A DNA stretch of 64,000 bases, taken from assembly GCA_024280885.1 (NCBI GenBank), contig JAJRPF010000048.1, forward strand, positions 310,001 through 374,000, in the 5' to 3' direction. The notes beneath the pieces were generated by a model. The model made no database searches. It was not told the DNA's origin and saw only the letters and a program-made list of their open reading frames with translations. Numbering within the stretch: the first letter of the stretch is position 1; every line of letters starts with the position of its first letter. The position numbers were made by a program, and so were the translations under genes. Source of the stretch: Planctomycetota bacterium. GTDB taxonomy: Bacteria; Planctomycetota; JAJSAM01; JAJVHW01. Of this stretch, positions 25,497 to 34,537 are shown piece after piece.

Positions 25497-27278
25497 TCAG
25501 AGCTCGAGCGAGAGCGTGGCCGTGCCGCCCTTCTCCGCGCGATACGTGATCGTGACGGTGCCCGAGCCGCGGACGAGCCAGCGGATGCGGATCTCGGCGT
25601 CGCCCCGGATCCCGCCTGTGAGGCGCAGGTCGGCCGGGCGGCGGATCTCGGGATCGTTCACGCGCAAGGAGCGCCCGGAGACGACGCCGCCGGAGAGCAC
25701 CTCGATGCCGCCGCCCGCGATGGTCGCTCGATCGGGCGCGCCGATCTCCTTGTCGACCGACCGCTGTGTGCGCGTGGGGATCATGCCCTCGTTGGTGAAC
25801 GTGGCCTCGACGAAGCGGAGACCGTTCCCGGCGTCGCCGCTGGTCACCGTGCCCGCGCGAACGAGTGGCATCTCCGCGGCGTGGTAGAGCACGAAGGCCA
25901 TGTTGCGATGGCTCATCTCCTGGATCATGAACGACGGTGCGACTCGCCCGGTTCGACGCGTCCAGCCGCCGACCTCGATCGCCCCGAACTGCGGATGTTG
26001 CAGCGGCTTCCACGCGACGTAGCGCCTGCCGAGCTCGAGGTCGTCGTCGAAGCGCAGGCGATCCACACTCGCGTCGCCCGTGGCTCCCTTTGCTCCCTGC
26101 AAGTACTGCGCGCGGCTCCAGAGTTCGTTCGTGAAGGCGAAGATGCCGAGCCCCTCGTAGGCGAAGTTCACCTCGCCGCCGTGCACCGAGTAGAGGTCCT
26201 TCCAGATGACCATCGACCTGTAGAACGGGAGCTGCGATTCTCCACGCGCCGCGAGCGCTTGCATGACGCGATCGTCACCGCGTGGATAGCCGCCGAATTC
26301 CTTCGTGCCGGGGCCGCGCAGGATCATGCCGCCGGAGTTGTGGAAGCTCTGGAAGCCCGCGATATTCGGATGCGCGACGAGGAAGTCGACGACTGCGCGC
26401 GTCTCCGGAAGAGAGACGGGGTAGGGGCCGGCGCCGTATTGCTCCGCAGGCCCGGCCCAATCCGAAGGCCAGTCGCGGTTGGGATCGTAGCCGCCCGGCC
26501 CGTCCTCGTTGATGCGACCGTCGCCGTCGTTGTCGATGCCTTCAAGACCGAGGAGACGGTACGTGCCCTTCTCGCCCGGCTTGACGCGCACCATCAGGCG
26601 TGGCTCTTCAGGATGGACCTTCCAACCACCATTGGGATCGCGCACCCGCATGCGCAGGATCTCGCCGTCGCCGTCGAGGTCGTCAGGGCCGTCCTCGTCG
26701 AAGAGACCGTCGCGATCGTTGTCCACCGGGCGCTTCCCGCTGCGTGACGAACTCATCGTATTCGGCGCGTCGAACCAGTGCGCCCGACCATCGGGGTTGA
26801 TGGACGGCACGACGTAGAGCGTCCGCTCGCGCAGCAGTTCTCGCACGCGCGGGAGGTCGCGATTCTCGGTCATCCACCAGAGCAGGTAGAGGCTCGCCTC
26901 GCCCCCCTGGACCTCGTTGCCATGGATGTTGCCGTCGCACCAGAACGCGGTCTTGTCGGTGTCCTTGCCGGTGCTCGTGTCGGTGAGTACGCCCATCAGG
27001 ATGTCACGCCCCTCGACGGACTTCCCGATGCTGCGGATCTCCAACAGGTCCGGGTACGCCGCGGCGACCTGTCGCATCGCCGCGTGGAGTTCGTCGACGT
27101 GGTAGTAGACGTCGAAGCGGAGGTTGACTTCGGGCTTCTTTTCCGGCCGCGGCGCGACGCGCGGCGGCGGATCCTGCGCCCACGGCGGCGTCGCCGGACG
27201 GTCCTGCGCCAGGGCGCCAGCAGCGAAGGCCACGAGCCATGTGAGAGCGAGCGCGGTGGGGGCGATGGGGCGGCGCAT
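25497..27278 (-). CDS. Secreted M14 zinc carboxypeptidase
   Basis: A 593-residue protein with a signal peptide ending near AAGALAQ. The M14 domain shows the zinc motif H-G-N-E in GNIHGNEVQGGE, the substrate-binding INPDGR, and a third zinc His in FQSFHNSGG. Two Asp/Gly-rich stretches (DNDRDGLFDEDGPDDLDGDG and DNDGDGRINEDGPGG) look like calcium-binding loops inserted in the catalytic domain, a trait of M14 peptidases from marine and soil Gram-negatives. A C-terminal beta domain follows. It probably trims peptides outside the cell or in the periplasm. The ATG shares one base with the stop of the paralogue upstream (TGATG), so they form an operon. Confidence 0.85.
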   Translation of the reverse strand: MRRPIAPTALALTWLVAFAAGALAQDRPATPPWAQDPPPRVAPRPEKKPEVNLRFDVYYHVDELHAAMRQVAAAYPDLLEIRSIGKSVEGRDILMGVLTDTSTGKDTDKTAFWCDGNIHGNEVQGGEASLYLLWWMTENRDLPRVRELLRERTLYVVPSINPDGRAHWFDAPNTMSSSRSGKRPVDNDRDGLFDEDGPDDLDGDGEILRMRVRDPNGGWKVHPEEPRLMVRVKPGEKGTYRLLGLEGIDNDGDGRINEDGPGGYDPNRDWPSDWAGPAEQYGAGPYPVSLPETRAVVDFLVAHPNIAGFQSFHNSGGMILRGPGTKEFGGYPRGDDRVMQALAARGESQLPFYRSMVIWKDLYSVHGGEVNFAYEGLGIFAFTNELWSRAQYLQGAKGATGDASVDRLRFDDDLELGRRYVAWKPLQHPQFGAIEVGGWTRRTGRVAPSFMIQEMSHRNMAFVLYHAAEMPLVRAGTVTSGDAGNGLRFVEATFTNEGMIPTRTQRSVDKEIGAPDRATIAGGGIEVLSGGVVSGRSLRVNDPEIRRPADLRLTGGIRGDAEIRIRWLVRGSGTVTITYRAEKGGTATLSLEL

Positions 27279-29008
27279 CAGGGGATCCTCACTTCGTGCG
27301 CGATCGGCGCCAGGTCCGGTCCACTCACTTCGATCTTCACGGTGTCGCCGCTCTTGCCGGCCACGACCCACGCCAACTCGTCGGATGCCCCTCCGGGCGC
27401 CAGGCGTTCGATCTGAACGAGGGGGCGGCCCCCGGCCAATGTCGCGCCGTCTGGCAAGACGACGCGGACGTTCAACGGGCGTCGAGCGCGCAACTGAGCG
27501 CCGCGCGCCGTGTGTGTGGGAAGGCGCCCCGTGTTGACGAGGCGTGTGCGCAGCCGCAGTACGCCGTCGCTGCCCGCGGTGAAGGTCTCAGTGAAGGCCA
27601 CAACCGCGCGGGCCGCCGCCACGTCGCGCAGGAAACCGCCGATGGATGGCGTCTCCGCGAAGATAGATGGCGGCAGCTTGACGGTATCTTCCTCGTCGCC
27701 CTCGTCGCCCTCGTCGCCCTCGTCGTCAGCGTCGTCAGCGTCGTCAGCGTCGTCGGGTTCGTCGGGTTCGTCGTCGCCAACGTCGGTCCGCAGCGGTGTG
27801 ATGGTCGCGACCTCGGCACCGTCCGGGACACCGTCTCCCGACACGGCGCTCCATGTCACGGTCAGGTGCTGCGGCCACTTCGCATCGCCGTCCGGCCAGA
27901 CGGGGCCGGAGCGCCCGAGGGGCGCACGTCCGAGCCAGATACGCCCAAGCTGGTTCCAGACCGTCGCGCCCAGAGACCCGTTCCCGGGCGCACTCGCGCT
28001 GCGCTTCACGTCCGCGCCCTTGGCGTGCATCTCGCGTAGCCCCGTGAGCAGATCGCCATCGTCGTCGGGGAGCTTCTTCCACGCACCATCCCAGCCGGGA
28101 TTCTTCGTGATCGTCTCGGCAGCACCGAACTCGTACACGAGCGCGATACGTTGCTCCGCGAGTATGAAGTCCATGATCGCGCGCGTCGTACTCTCGGACG
28201 CGGGCCACGCTCCGGCTGCTCGCGTGTGCTCCTCGAAGCTCCACGTGAAATTGCGTGCGATGTCCACTCCGCCGGGACCGTCTTCGTTCCACTTCCCGTC
28301 GGCATCGTCGTCGCGCCCCTCGCGCACGATCCGGTGGGTCCGCGGCGTGCCCTTCGCTGGCTCCGCGCGAACGGGGACGCCGTCGTTATCGAACGCCCAC
28401 TCGCCGGTCGGGTCGGGGATGCGCATCCAGCCGATTTCGCCGTCGCCATTCAGGTCGTCGGCACCGTCCTCGTCGAGATCGCCATCGCCGTCGTCATCGA
28501 TCGAACGATCATTCCCGGCGCGTGACGGCGCCGTTGCGGCCGATGCGTCCGGGCTTCCGTCGGCCAGCACGTGGAAGAGCGTGTTGGCGGGCAGCTCTTC
28601 GCTGTGCTCGGCGAGCCATGCGGCCACGTCCAACGCCACCGCTGACTCGTCTGCCCCGCGACGACCGTGGAGTCCGGCGACGATGAGCGCCGCCCACGTC
28701 GCGTCGGGGTCGCCCACGGAGAGCAACTGCAGGTCGCGGCCGCCGAACGTCTTCCCGATGGAGCGCAGCGTCACCGTGTCGTACGTCGCTGCGAGTTCCG
28801 CCGGCGTCCCCTCGAACGCCTCGCGCTCCGGGGCCGCCGCTTCCGTTGCGGCGGGTTCACTCGTGCCAGCAGCGTCCTGACTGACAGCCTCCGTCGGCGG
28901 CGCGCCTGCGTCCTGAGCGGCGGCGAGCGTCGCGATGACGAGCGGAACCGCCAGAATGGGGACGACGAGTGAGCGGATTGCGATGCGTGCGATGGGGGCG
29001 ATCAGCAT
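27278..29008 (-). CDS. Secreted degenerate M14 peptidase-like protein
   Basis: A 576-residue paralogue of the adjacent carboxypeptidase. It keeps the signal peptide, the SIGKTFGGRDL start of the domain and the Asp/Gly-rich loops (DDDGDGDLDEDGADDLNGDG). The zinc motif HGNE, however, has become GLHGRRGADESA and the INPDGR block reads LADGSPDA, so catalysis is unlikely. A highly acidic tract of about 30 residues (Asp/Glu/Ala/Gly) is inserted before the C-terminal beta domain. It may bind substrate, calcium or the active partner. It is translated first in a two-gene operon with the active-looking enzyme. Confidence 0.7.
   Translation of the reverse strand: MLIAPIARIAIRSLVVPILAVPLVIATLAAAQDAGAPPTEAVSQDAAGTSEPAATEAAAPEREAFEGTPAELAATYDTVTLRSIGKTFGGRDLQLLSVGDPDATWAALIVAGLHGRRGADESAVALDVAAWLAEHSEELPANTLFHVLADGSPDASAATAPSRAGNDRSIDDDGDGDLDEDGADDLNGDGEIGWMRIPDPTGEWAFDNDGVPVRAEPAKGTPRTHRIVREGRDDDADGKWNEDGPGGVDIARNFTWSFEEHTRAAGAWPASESTTRAIMDFILAEQRIALVYEFGAAETITKNPGWDGAWKKLPDDDGDLLTGLREMHAKGADVKRSASAPGNGSLGATVWNQLGRIWLGRAPLGRSGPVWPDGDAKWPQHLTVTWSAVSGDGVPDGAEVATITPLRTDVGDDEPDEPDDADDADDADDEGDEGDEGDEEDTVKLPPSIFAETPSIGGFLRDVAAARAVVAFTETFTAGSDGVLRLRTRLVNTGRLPTHTARGAQLRARRPLNVRVVLPDGATLAGGRPLVQIERLAPGGASDELAWVVAGKSGDTVKIEVSGPDLAPIAHEVRIP
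27691..27778 (-). repeat. 9-bp microsatellite encoding acidic tract
   Basis: Three runs of a 9-base unit follow one another on the plus strand (CTCGTCGCC about three times, GTCGTCAGC three times, GTCGGGTTC twice). They encode the DEP, DAD and GDE repeats of the acidic tract in the degenerate M14 protein. Such in-frame repeats change length by slippage without breaking the gene. Confidence 0.75.
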
Positions 29009-29078
29009 CTCGGGATCGTAGCGGAACGGGCCGGTCGGTTCCCAGGCGCGGTCTCGGCAAGAGATTCCTGCAGCGAGT

Positions 29079-29108
29079 GTGCCGGCCCGCGATGGCGCGG
29101 ACCGGCAC
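29079..29108 (-). terminator. GC-rich hairpin downstream of the 29195-30157 gene
   Basis: Arms GTGCCGGCCCGCG and CGCGGACCGGCAC around an ATGG loop form a 13-bp stem with one mismatch. It lies about 90 bases past the stop of the secreted-protein gene and upstream of the M14-like gene, which fits a transcription terminator separating the two, although no U-run follows. Confidence 0.4.
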
Positions 29109-29194
29109 GACAGCCGGGCGTCCCGGCCGGGCTGCGATCAGTGCGCTCTGGCGACGGTGTCTTGCCTCACCGGGTCCGCATCACTGCGTCTGCC

Positions 29195-30157
29195 TCACTG
29201 GGGGAGGTCGATTGCGAGCGTGCCGAGGAACGTGGTCGCGCCGTTGAATGAGTACGTCAGTTCGAGCCGCGTGTCGGCGCGTGTGATTGTGACGTTGCCC
29301 TGCGGGATCGGCTGGCCCTCTTCGGCGAGCCCAGATACCGCCAGAGTCGAGCCGCTGGTCATCGCGTCGAAGCTCCCGACGCCGAGGGGACTCGGCAGCA
29401 CGAGGACGTACTTCCGTCCTCCGAACTCGTCGCAGTCGAGGACCGTGACAACGAGTTGCGCGCTAGCGGAGTCGATGATGACCTCTTCGCCGCTCCAAGG
29501 AGTGCCGCCGCCGAAGCTGCCGCCGGCCATCTCGCCGCTGGCGAGCGGTGTCCCGCCGCATTGGCTCTCGCCGCCCCCGTCCCCGCCACCATCGCCGCCG
29601 CCATCACCCCCGCCACCGTCCGTGAAGCCGAGCTTGTCGAGCAGCTTCGCGGCCTTGGACGCGCGGCCGTCGGCCTGCACGAGTCCGCCAAGCACCTTCT
29701 TGCGCTTCTCCTGCCCAAGTGCGAAGCCGAGCTGGTCCTGCGCTTGGGTCAGCGCCTTTTCCGCCTTTGCTGGAGTGGCCTTGGCGCTCGGCGACCCGTT
29801 CGCGAGACGAGCTCGCAACTCGTCGATCCGTGCCTGAACGGCCTCGCCGAACCCGTTCAGCGCCGCGTCCAGAAGCCCGTTCAGGTCGTCATCGTCCTGT
29901 TTCTCGAGCTTCACCACCTTCTTCGCGATCTTGAGCTCGGTCTTGAGCGACGTACTCTCCTTCGCGAGGGCCTTGAGTGCAGCCTTGTACGCTTTCGCCG
30001 CTCTCTTCGTGGCCTTGTCCGGCTTGTCCGGAATCTGTGCCTGACGCTCCTGCAACGTGAATTCGAGCCCGTCGAATTGCGTCGTGAAGCGCGCAGCAGA
30101 GGCTGAAATGGCGAGTATCGCGACGCTGAGCGCGGCGCCGAGAGTGATGCGGATCAT
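29195..30157 (-). CDS. Secreted protein of unknown function with Lys/Ala-rich helix and Gly-rich linker
   Basis: A 320-residue protein not recognised as a known family. A signal peptide (ISASAA) is followed by a Lys/Ala/Leu-rich helical part (residues about 40-170), then a linker of G-G-G-D repeats (about 173-190), then a compact beta-rich domain with one Cys pair possible (SQCGG and VLDCDEFGG) ending in TFLGTLAIDLPQ. The start has AAGGAG eight to nine bases upstream. The C-terminal part could be a small adhesin-like or binding domain. It stands alone between two putative terminator or promoter regions. Confidence 0.6.
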   Translation of the reverse strand: MIRITLGAALSVAILAISASAARFTTQFDGLEFTLQERQAQIPDKPDKATKRAAKAYKAALKALAKESTSLKTELKIAKKVVKLEKQDDDDLNGLLDAALNGFGEAVQARIDELRARLANGSPSAKATPAKAEKALTQAQDQLGFALGQEKRKKVLGGLVQADGRASKAAKLLDKLGFTDGGGGDGGGDGGGDGGGESQCGGTPLASGEMAGGSFGGGTPWSGEEVIIDSASAQLVVTVLDCDEFGGRKYVLVLPSPLGVGSFDAMTSGSTLAVSGLAEEGQPIPQGNVTITRADTRLELTYSFNGATTFLGTLAIDLPQ

Positions 30158-30395
30158 CCGTGGTGCTCCTTCGGTCCAGCAGCGCGGCGCGCGCGCTCGG
30201 CGGACGCCGTAGGTCCGCTTCGAGAGCGATCGCTTCGCTCGTTGCCTCGCGGCCTGCCGGAAATGGGAAAGTGGTCGGGCGGTCGCCTGCATCTCGCGCG
30301 TTGGTCTGCGTGCGAGGCCGAGCGACCGACGATCTACTCGCAGGCTAGATGAGCTTGCCCGTTGCGCCAGTCCTCCATGGGCACTGCCGTGAAGA

Positions 30396-31937
30396 TCAGT
30401 CGCAGTTTCGGCTGTCTAACGCCGCCCTCACCGCTCGCGTCAGGCGCTCCACCGTGAACGGTTTCTCGAGGAGTACACAGCGGGCAGCAGGATCGAGGCC
30501 GCGCTTCCACGCTTGCTGAGCTGCGGCAGTCGTGCATACAACCGCGACGCGTGGTCGCAGCGCAGCGAGGCGCTCCACGAGGGGCTCTGCGTCCGGGCCG
30601 TCGAGCGTCGCGTCGGTCAGAAGCGCATCGATCGGATCGCCATGGTCGTCGAGCAGACGCAGTGCGCGTGCCGAGTCCGTGGCGCCGAGCACCGCATACC
30701 CGCACGTCGCAAGTGCCCGCGAGACCAACGACTGCACGGCGGGTTCGTTCTCGAGCACGAGAATCGTCTCCGTGCCCGCGTGATCTGCTCCCGGGGCGGC
30801 GGTCGTCGCCTGCGGAGCGGGGAGACTGGGGAGATAGACGTCCATCACCGTGCCCTTACCCGGCTCGCTGAATGCGGCTACGTGGCCGCCGTTGTGTTTG
30901 GTGATTCCGTAGACCTCGGCGAGGCCCATCCCCACGCGTCCGCGACCGCCGTGCGTCGTGTAGAACGGGTCGAAGATGCGATGCAGATTCTCCGGCGCAA
31001 TCCCCACCCCGTTGTCCTCGGTCGAGATTTCGACGTAGGTCCCGGGGCGCAGACCCGCGAAGCGAGCCGTGTCGTCCGTGCCGAGGATCGTCACGCGCGT
31101 CGAGACGATGAAGCGTCCGCCGTCCGTCGTCGCATCGCGGGCGTTGCGAGCAAATTGCAGCAGGATCGTCGTCAACTGGGCCGGATCGATCCGCGTCCAA
31201 GGTGCTACGTCCGCCAGGTCGAACTCCAGTTCGATTCCCGTGCCGAGCTGTCGCTCGAGAAGCGGTTGCGCATCACGAACTGCGCGATTCACGTCCACCA
31301 GGTGCGGGGCGACGCTCCCCGCGCCAGCGTAGGCCGAGAGTTGCTGGACCAAGAGAGCGCCCTCGATCGCCGACGAGCGCACGCGATTGATGACGTCGCG
31401 GACGTCGGGTTCGAGCTGTCGGCGCGCCGTCAACAGCGCGCACTCGCCGAGAATGACGGTGAGCAGGTTGTTGAAATCGTGTGCGACGCCTGATGCCAAC
31501 GTGCCGACCGCGGCGATTTTCCGCGCATCGTGAAGTTGATTCTCCTCCCGCTTGCGGACGATCGCGTACCGGATCGCGCGCGTGATCAAAGCCTCGTCCA
31601 CGGAGCCCTTGAAGAGGTAATCCTGCGCGCCTTCCTCGAGTGCGCGCACGGCCCACGTGTCGTAGCCGAACGACGTGAGCACGACGATTGGCGTCTCCGG
31701 CGCGGCTGCGCGAATGGCGCGCACCGTGCCGATCCCGTCGCTGTCGGGCAGACCCAGGTCCGTGAGCACGATGTCGATGGCACCCTCGCGCAACTCGTCC
31801 AGCGCCGCAGCGAGAGTCGCCGCTCTGCGTATCCGGAACACGCTATCGACCGCGTCGTCGAGGGCTGTTTCGACCAGGAGCGCGTCTCCCGGGCTGTCCT
31901 CGACGACGAGGACATTCGTGGCGCGCGACGGCTTCAC
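30396..31937 (-). CDS. Hybrid signalling protein: receiver - histidine kinase - receiver
   Basis: A 513-residue cytosolic protein. The N-terminal receiver domain has the phospho-acceptor Asp in VLTDLGLPDSDG. A HisKA domain follows with the phospho-His in VAHDFNNLL, then an ATPase domain with EDNGVGIAPEN and GRVGMGLAEV. A C-terminal receiver has Asp in LLTDATLDGPD. Because it starts with a receiver and lacks a sensor it is probably fed by another kinase. The GTG start is chosen because GAGGAG lies five bases before it. It follows the Rcp1-type regulator by 16 bases, and the divergent CHASE kinase may be its upstream partner. Confidence 0.85.
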   Translation of the reverse strand: MKPSRATNVLVVEDSPGDALLVETALDDAVDSVFRIRRAATLAAALDELREGAIDIVLTDLGLPDSDGIGTVRAIRAAAPETPIVVLTSFGYDTWAVRALEEGAQDYLFKGSVDEALITRAIRYAIVRKREENQLHDARKIAAVGTLASGVAHDFNNLLTVILGECALLTARRQLEPDVRDVINRVRSSAIEGALLVQQLSAYAGAGSVAPHLVDVNRAVRDAQPLLERQLGTGIELEFDLADVAPWTRIDPAQLTTILLQFARNARDATTDGGRFIVSTRVTILGTDDTARFAGLRPGTYVEISTEDNGVGIAPENLHRIFDPFYTTHGGRGRVGMGLAEVYGITKHNGGHVAAFSEPGKGTVMDVYLPSLPAPQATTAAPGADHAGTETILVLENEPAVQSLVSRALATCGYAVLGATDSARALRLLDDHGDPIDALLTDATLDGPDAEPLVERLAALRPRVAVVCTTAAAQQAWKRGLDPAARCVLLEKPFTVERLTRAVRAALDSRNCD

Positions 31938-31953
31938 CGCGACTCCTCTACTC

Positions 31954-32427
31954 TTACTCTGCACTCTCTATTCCGCCGTGCGACTCGGACTCGGCGGGAA
32001 GTTGGGCCACGGACAACCAGAAGTGTTCGATGCGACGTACGATCTCGAGGAACTGATCGAGTTCGCCGGGCTTCTTCACGTAACAGTTGGCGTGCAGGCC
32101 GTACGAGCGAGTGACGTCATCCTCGGCGTCGGACGATGTCAGGACGACGATCGGGATCGAGCGCAGTCGCGGATCGCTCTTGATCTCTGCGAGCACTTCG
32201 CGCCCGTCCTTGCGCGGCAGATTCAGGTCCAGGAGAATCAGGTCCGGTCGCGGTGCGTCCGAGAACTCGCCGCGGCGCCGGACGTAGCGCATCGCCGTCT
32301 CCCCGTCGCCCGCGACGTGTAGATTTGCGACGTCGAAACCGCGCGCTTCGGAGAGCGCCTCACGCGTGAGATCGACGTCGCCCGGGTTGTCCTCGACCAT
32401 CAGCAGGTGGATCGGCCCAGTCATCAT
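31954..32427 (-). CDS. Rcp1-type single-domain response regulator
   Basis: A 157-residue CheY-like receiver: [13 protein letters not shown] with the acidic pair, phospho-acceptor Asp in [11 protein letters not shown], Thr/Ser in [11 protein letters not shown], and Lys in [12 protein letters not shown]. The ED-N-P-G-D-V and N-L-P-R-K-D-G blocks mark the Rcp1 group that pairs with phytochrome-like kinases. It has no output domain and probably shuttles phosphate between the divergent CHASE kinase and the hybrid kinase downstream. GGGAG eight bases before the ATG supports the start. Confidence 0.9.
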   Translation of the reverse strand: MMTGPIHLLMVEDNPGDVDLTREALSEARGFDVANLHVAGDGETAMRYVRRRGEFSDAPRPDLILLDLNLPRKDGREVLAEIKSDPRLRSIPIVVLTSSDAEDDVTRSYGLHANCYVKKPGELDQFLEIVRRIEHFWLSVAQLPAESESHGGIESAE

Positions 32428-32504
32428 CCGTGGAACTCCCTCGGTAACTTTCGCGACCGAGCATAGCAGGACCACTGGCGTCTGGGGACGGCGCCTGCGC
32501 AAAT

Positions 32505-32524
32505 CGGGAGCCACATGGCTCCCG
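32505..32524. promoter_or_regulatory. Palindrome in the divergent regulator/kinase promoter
   Basis: Within the 130-base gap between the divergent response regulator and CHASE kinase genes lies a perfect 8-bp inverted repeat, CGGGAGCC and GGCTCCCG, around ACAT. The A-run follows on the plus strand, so it does not look like a terminator for either gene; it may be an operator serving both promoters. Confidence 0.35.
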
Positions 32525-32557
32525 AAAAACTGTAGTCTCGACGACCTGGTGCAATCG

Positions 32558-34534
32558 ATGGCCGATCCAAGCGGCAGCAAGCCCGAGCGTAGAGCGACGC
32601 CTTCCGTGTCGTCCGAAGGCGCGTTCTCACGCGGCGATGCCGCGCAGCAGAGCACGCGGCACCGGGAGCCATCGCAGCGCTACGTACTCTTCTCGAGCCG
32701 CAACCTCGGTGTCGCGGTCGTCGTCGTGCTCGGCTTGATTGCATCCGCGCTCGCCGCGTACTTCGTCGCGCGAAGTGCCGCCGACTCGTTGCTCCTCCGC
32801 TTCAACATGGACGCGCACGAGCGCATGCGCAGCATCGAGATGGGGCTTGATGCCGAGGGCGGAATCCTCGCGTCCTTGGAGGGCTTCTACGGCGCATCGC
32901 GGAAAGTGGAGTCGCATGAGTTCGGTGCGTTCGTGGAACCCGAGTTGGCCCATCGCTCCGGAGTCGAAGCGGTCGAGTGGCTCCCACGCGTGACGCGCGA
33001 GGGTTTCGCCGCGCACCTCGTCTTCTGTGACGAGGCGGGCGTCTCCGATCCCACCATCCGACAAGGTGGCGCCGACGGGGAATTGACCCCGGTCGACATG
33101 GCCTCCGGGACGGAGTGGTTTCCTGTTCTGTATGTGGCGTCGTCGCGGCCGATCGCCAACGTACAGGGACTCGATCGCGGTTCGGAGCCGATCATGCGAG
33201 AGGCGATGATGCGCGCTCGCGACGAGGGAATCCCTGTCGCGACTCAGGCGATCGCGACGCGTCACGGCGACGTCGAACAGCGCCGGGTGTTCGTGTTTCA
33301 ACCCATCTACATCAACGATCGTCCGCGGGTCCATCGGGACCAGCGCCGGAAGAACCTCCACGGCTTCGTCGCCAGTCGCTTCCTTCCTTGGCCCGTCGTC
33401 GAGGGCGCTCTGAGCAAGCTCAACGAAGCGTCGATCGACGTGGCCATCTTTGATCTTGGCAGCGGCGCCGAACCGATCGCTGGCGGCGATCCGCTCTATC
33501 TCCATCATGTCGCCGGACGCGCTTCACTGCCCGCCGACGAGTACCCGGAGTTCGTGGCGGAGACGAATGTAAGTGTCGCGGACAGGACGTGGCTGATCCG
33601 GTGCCGACCGACGTCCGAGTACTTCTCGGGCACATCGCTACTCGCGCCACTCGGGACGTTCATCGCGGGGCTCTTGGTCACTGCGCTCGGCGCTGCATAC
33701 GTCGGGATGCTGCTGTGGCAGCGGCGTCGCATTTCGCGCGTCGTGGAGCGACGCACGCACGAACTGGCCGTCAAGAACGCCGATCTTCGACAGGAGATCG
33801 AGGCCCGAGAGAGCGTTGAAGAGGAGTTGAAACGTAGCAACGCCGAGCTTGCCCAATTCGCCTATGTCGCGTCCCACGATCTGCAGGAACCACTACGGAT
33901 GGTGGCGAGCTACTGCCAGTTGCTCGAACGCAAGCATGGCGACGCGGTGGGGGAGTCGGGGCGGAAGTTCATTCACTACGCGGTCGATGGGGCGAAACGC
34001 ATGCAGGCGCTCATCTCCGACTTGCTGGAGTACTCGCGGATCACCACACGCGAGGAGCGCATGCTCTCTGTGGACCTCGATGACGTCGTCGACCAGGTAC
34101 TCGCCAACCTTGCGACTGCGATCGAAGAGTCGGGAGCCACTGTCGAACGCAGCGCGTTGCCGCACGTCATCGGCTCGGCGCCGCACCTCATGCAGCTCTT
34201 CCAGAATCTGATCGCGAACGCGATCAAGTTCCGTGGAGTGGCTCCGCCGCACGTCGTGATCGACTGCACGGCCGTGGAAGCTGAGAGCGCGCAAGCCGAG
34301 GCGAGATCAGAGCGCGTCCTCAGCGTGTCCGACAATGGGATCGGCATCGCGCCGGAACATCAGGAGCGCGTGTTCGAGGTCTTCAAGCGACTTCACGGAC
34401 GCGCTGAGTTCGCTGGCACCGGCATTGGTCTCGCCGTGTGCAAGAAGGTTGTCGAGCGCCACGGTGGTCAGATCTGGATCGAGTCCGACGTCGGCACGGG
34501 AACTCGGTTCCTCTTCACTCTCCCTCTGCAGTAG
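32558..34534 (+). CDS. CHASE-domain sensor histidine kinase
   Basis: A 658-residue inner-membrane kinase. TM1 (about 48-70) is followed by a periplasmic CHASE domain (about 75-355) that senses a small ligand. TM2 lies near 365-390, followed by a coiled-coil with [14 protein letters not shown], then HisKA with phospho-His in [10 protein letters not shown] and the ATPase domain with [20 protein letters not shown] and [11 protein letters not shown]. The SHDLQEPLR motif is the kinase class partnering Rcp1-type regulators, and one is divergent from it. It ends in TAG three bases from the convergent FKBP gene's stop. Confidence 0.9.
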   Translation: MADPSGSKPERRATPSVSSEGAFSRGDAAQQSTRHREPSQRYVLFSSRNLGVAVVVVLGLIASALAAYFVARSAADSLLLRFNMDAHERMRSIEMGLDAEGGILASLEGFYGASRKVESHEFGAFVEPELAHRSGVEAVEWLPRVTREGFAAHLVFCDEAGVSDPTIRQGGADGELTPVDMASGTEWFPVLYVASSRPIANVQGLDRGSEPIMREAMMRARDEGIPVATQAIATRHGDVEQRRVFVFQPIYINDRPRVHRDQRRKNLHGFVASRFLPWPVVEGALSKLNEASIDVAIFDLGSGAEPIAGGDPLYLHHVAGRASLPADEYPEFVAETNVSVADRTWLIRCRPTSEYFSGTSLLAPLGTFIAGLLVTALGAAYVGMLLWQRRRISRVVERRTHELAVKNADLRQEIEARESVEEELKRSNAELAQFAYVASHDLQEPLRMVASYCQLLERKHGDAVGESGRKFIHYAVDGAKRMQALISDLLEYSRITTREERMLSVDLDDVVDQVLANLATAIEESGATVERSALPHVIGSAPHLMQLFQNLIANAIKFRGVAPPHVVIDCTAVEAESAQAEARSERVLSVSDNGIGIAPEHQERVFEVFKRLHGRAEFAGTGIGLAVCKKVVERHGGQIWIESDVGTGTRFLFTLPLQ

Positions 34535-34537
34535 ACA

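Noticed and set aside
25438..26013. Longer N-terminus for the halogenase-like protein
   Set aside because: The added sequence is Arg/His-rich shadow of the M14 gene; the FAD motif starts a dozen residues after the GTG at 25437.
30224..30240. Hairpin GAGCGA-TCGCT-TCGCTC as terminator
   Set aside because: Stem is short, no T-run follows, and it is about 155 bases from the nearest stop.
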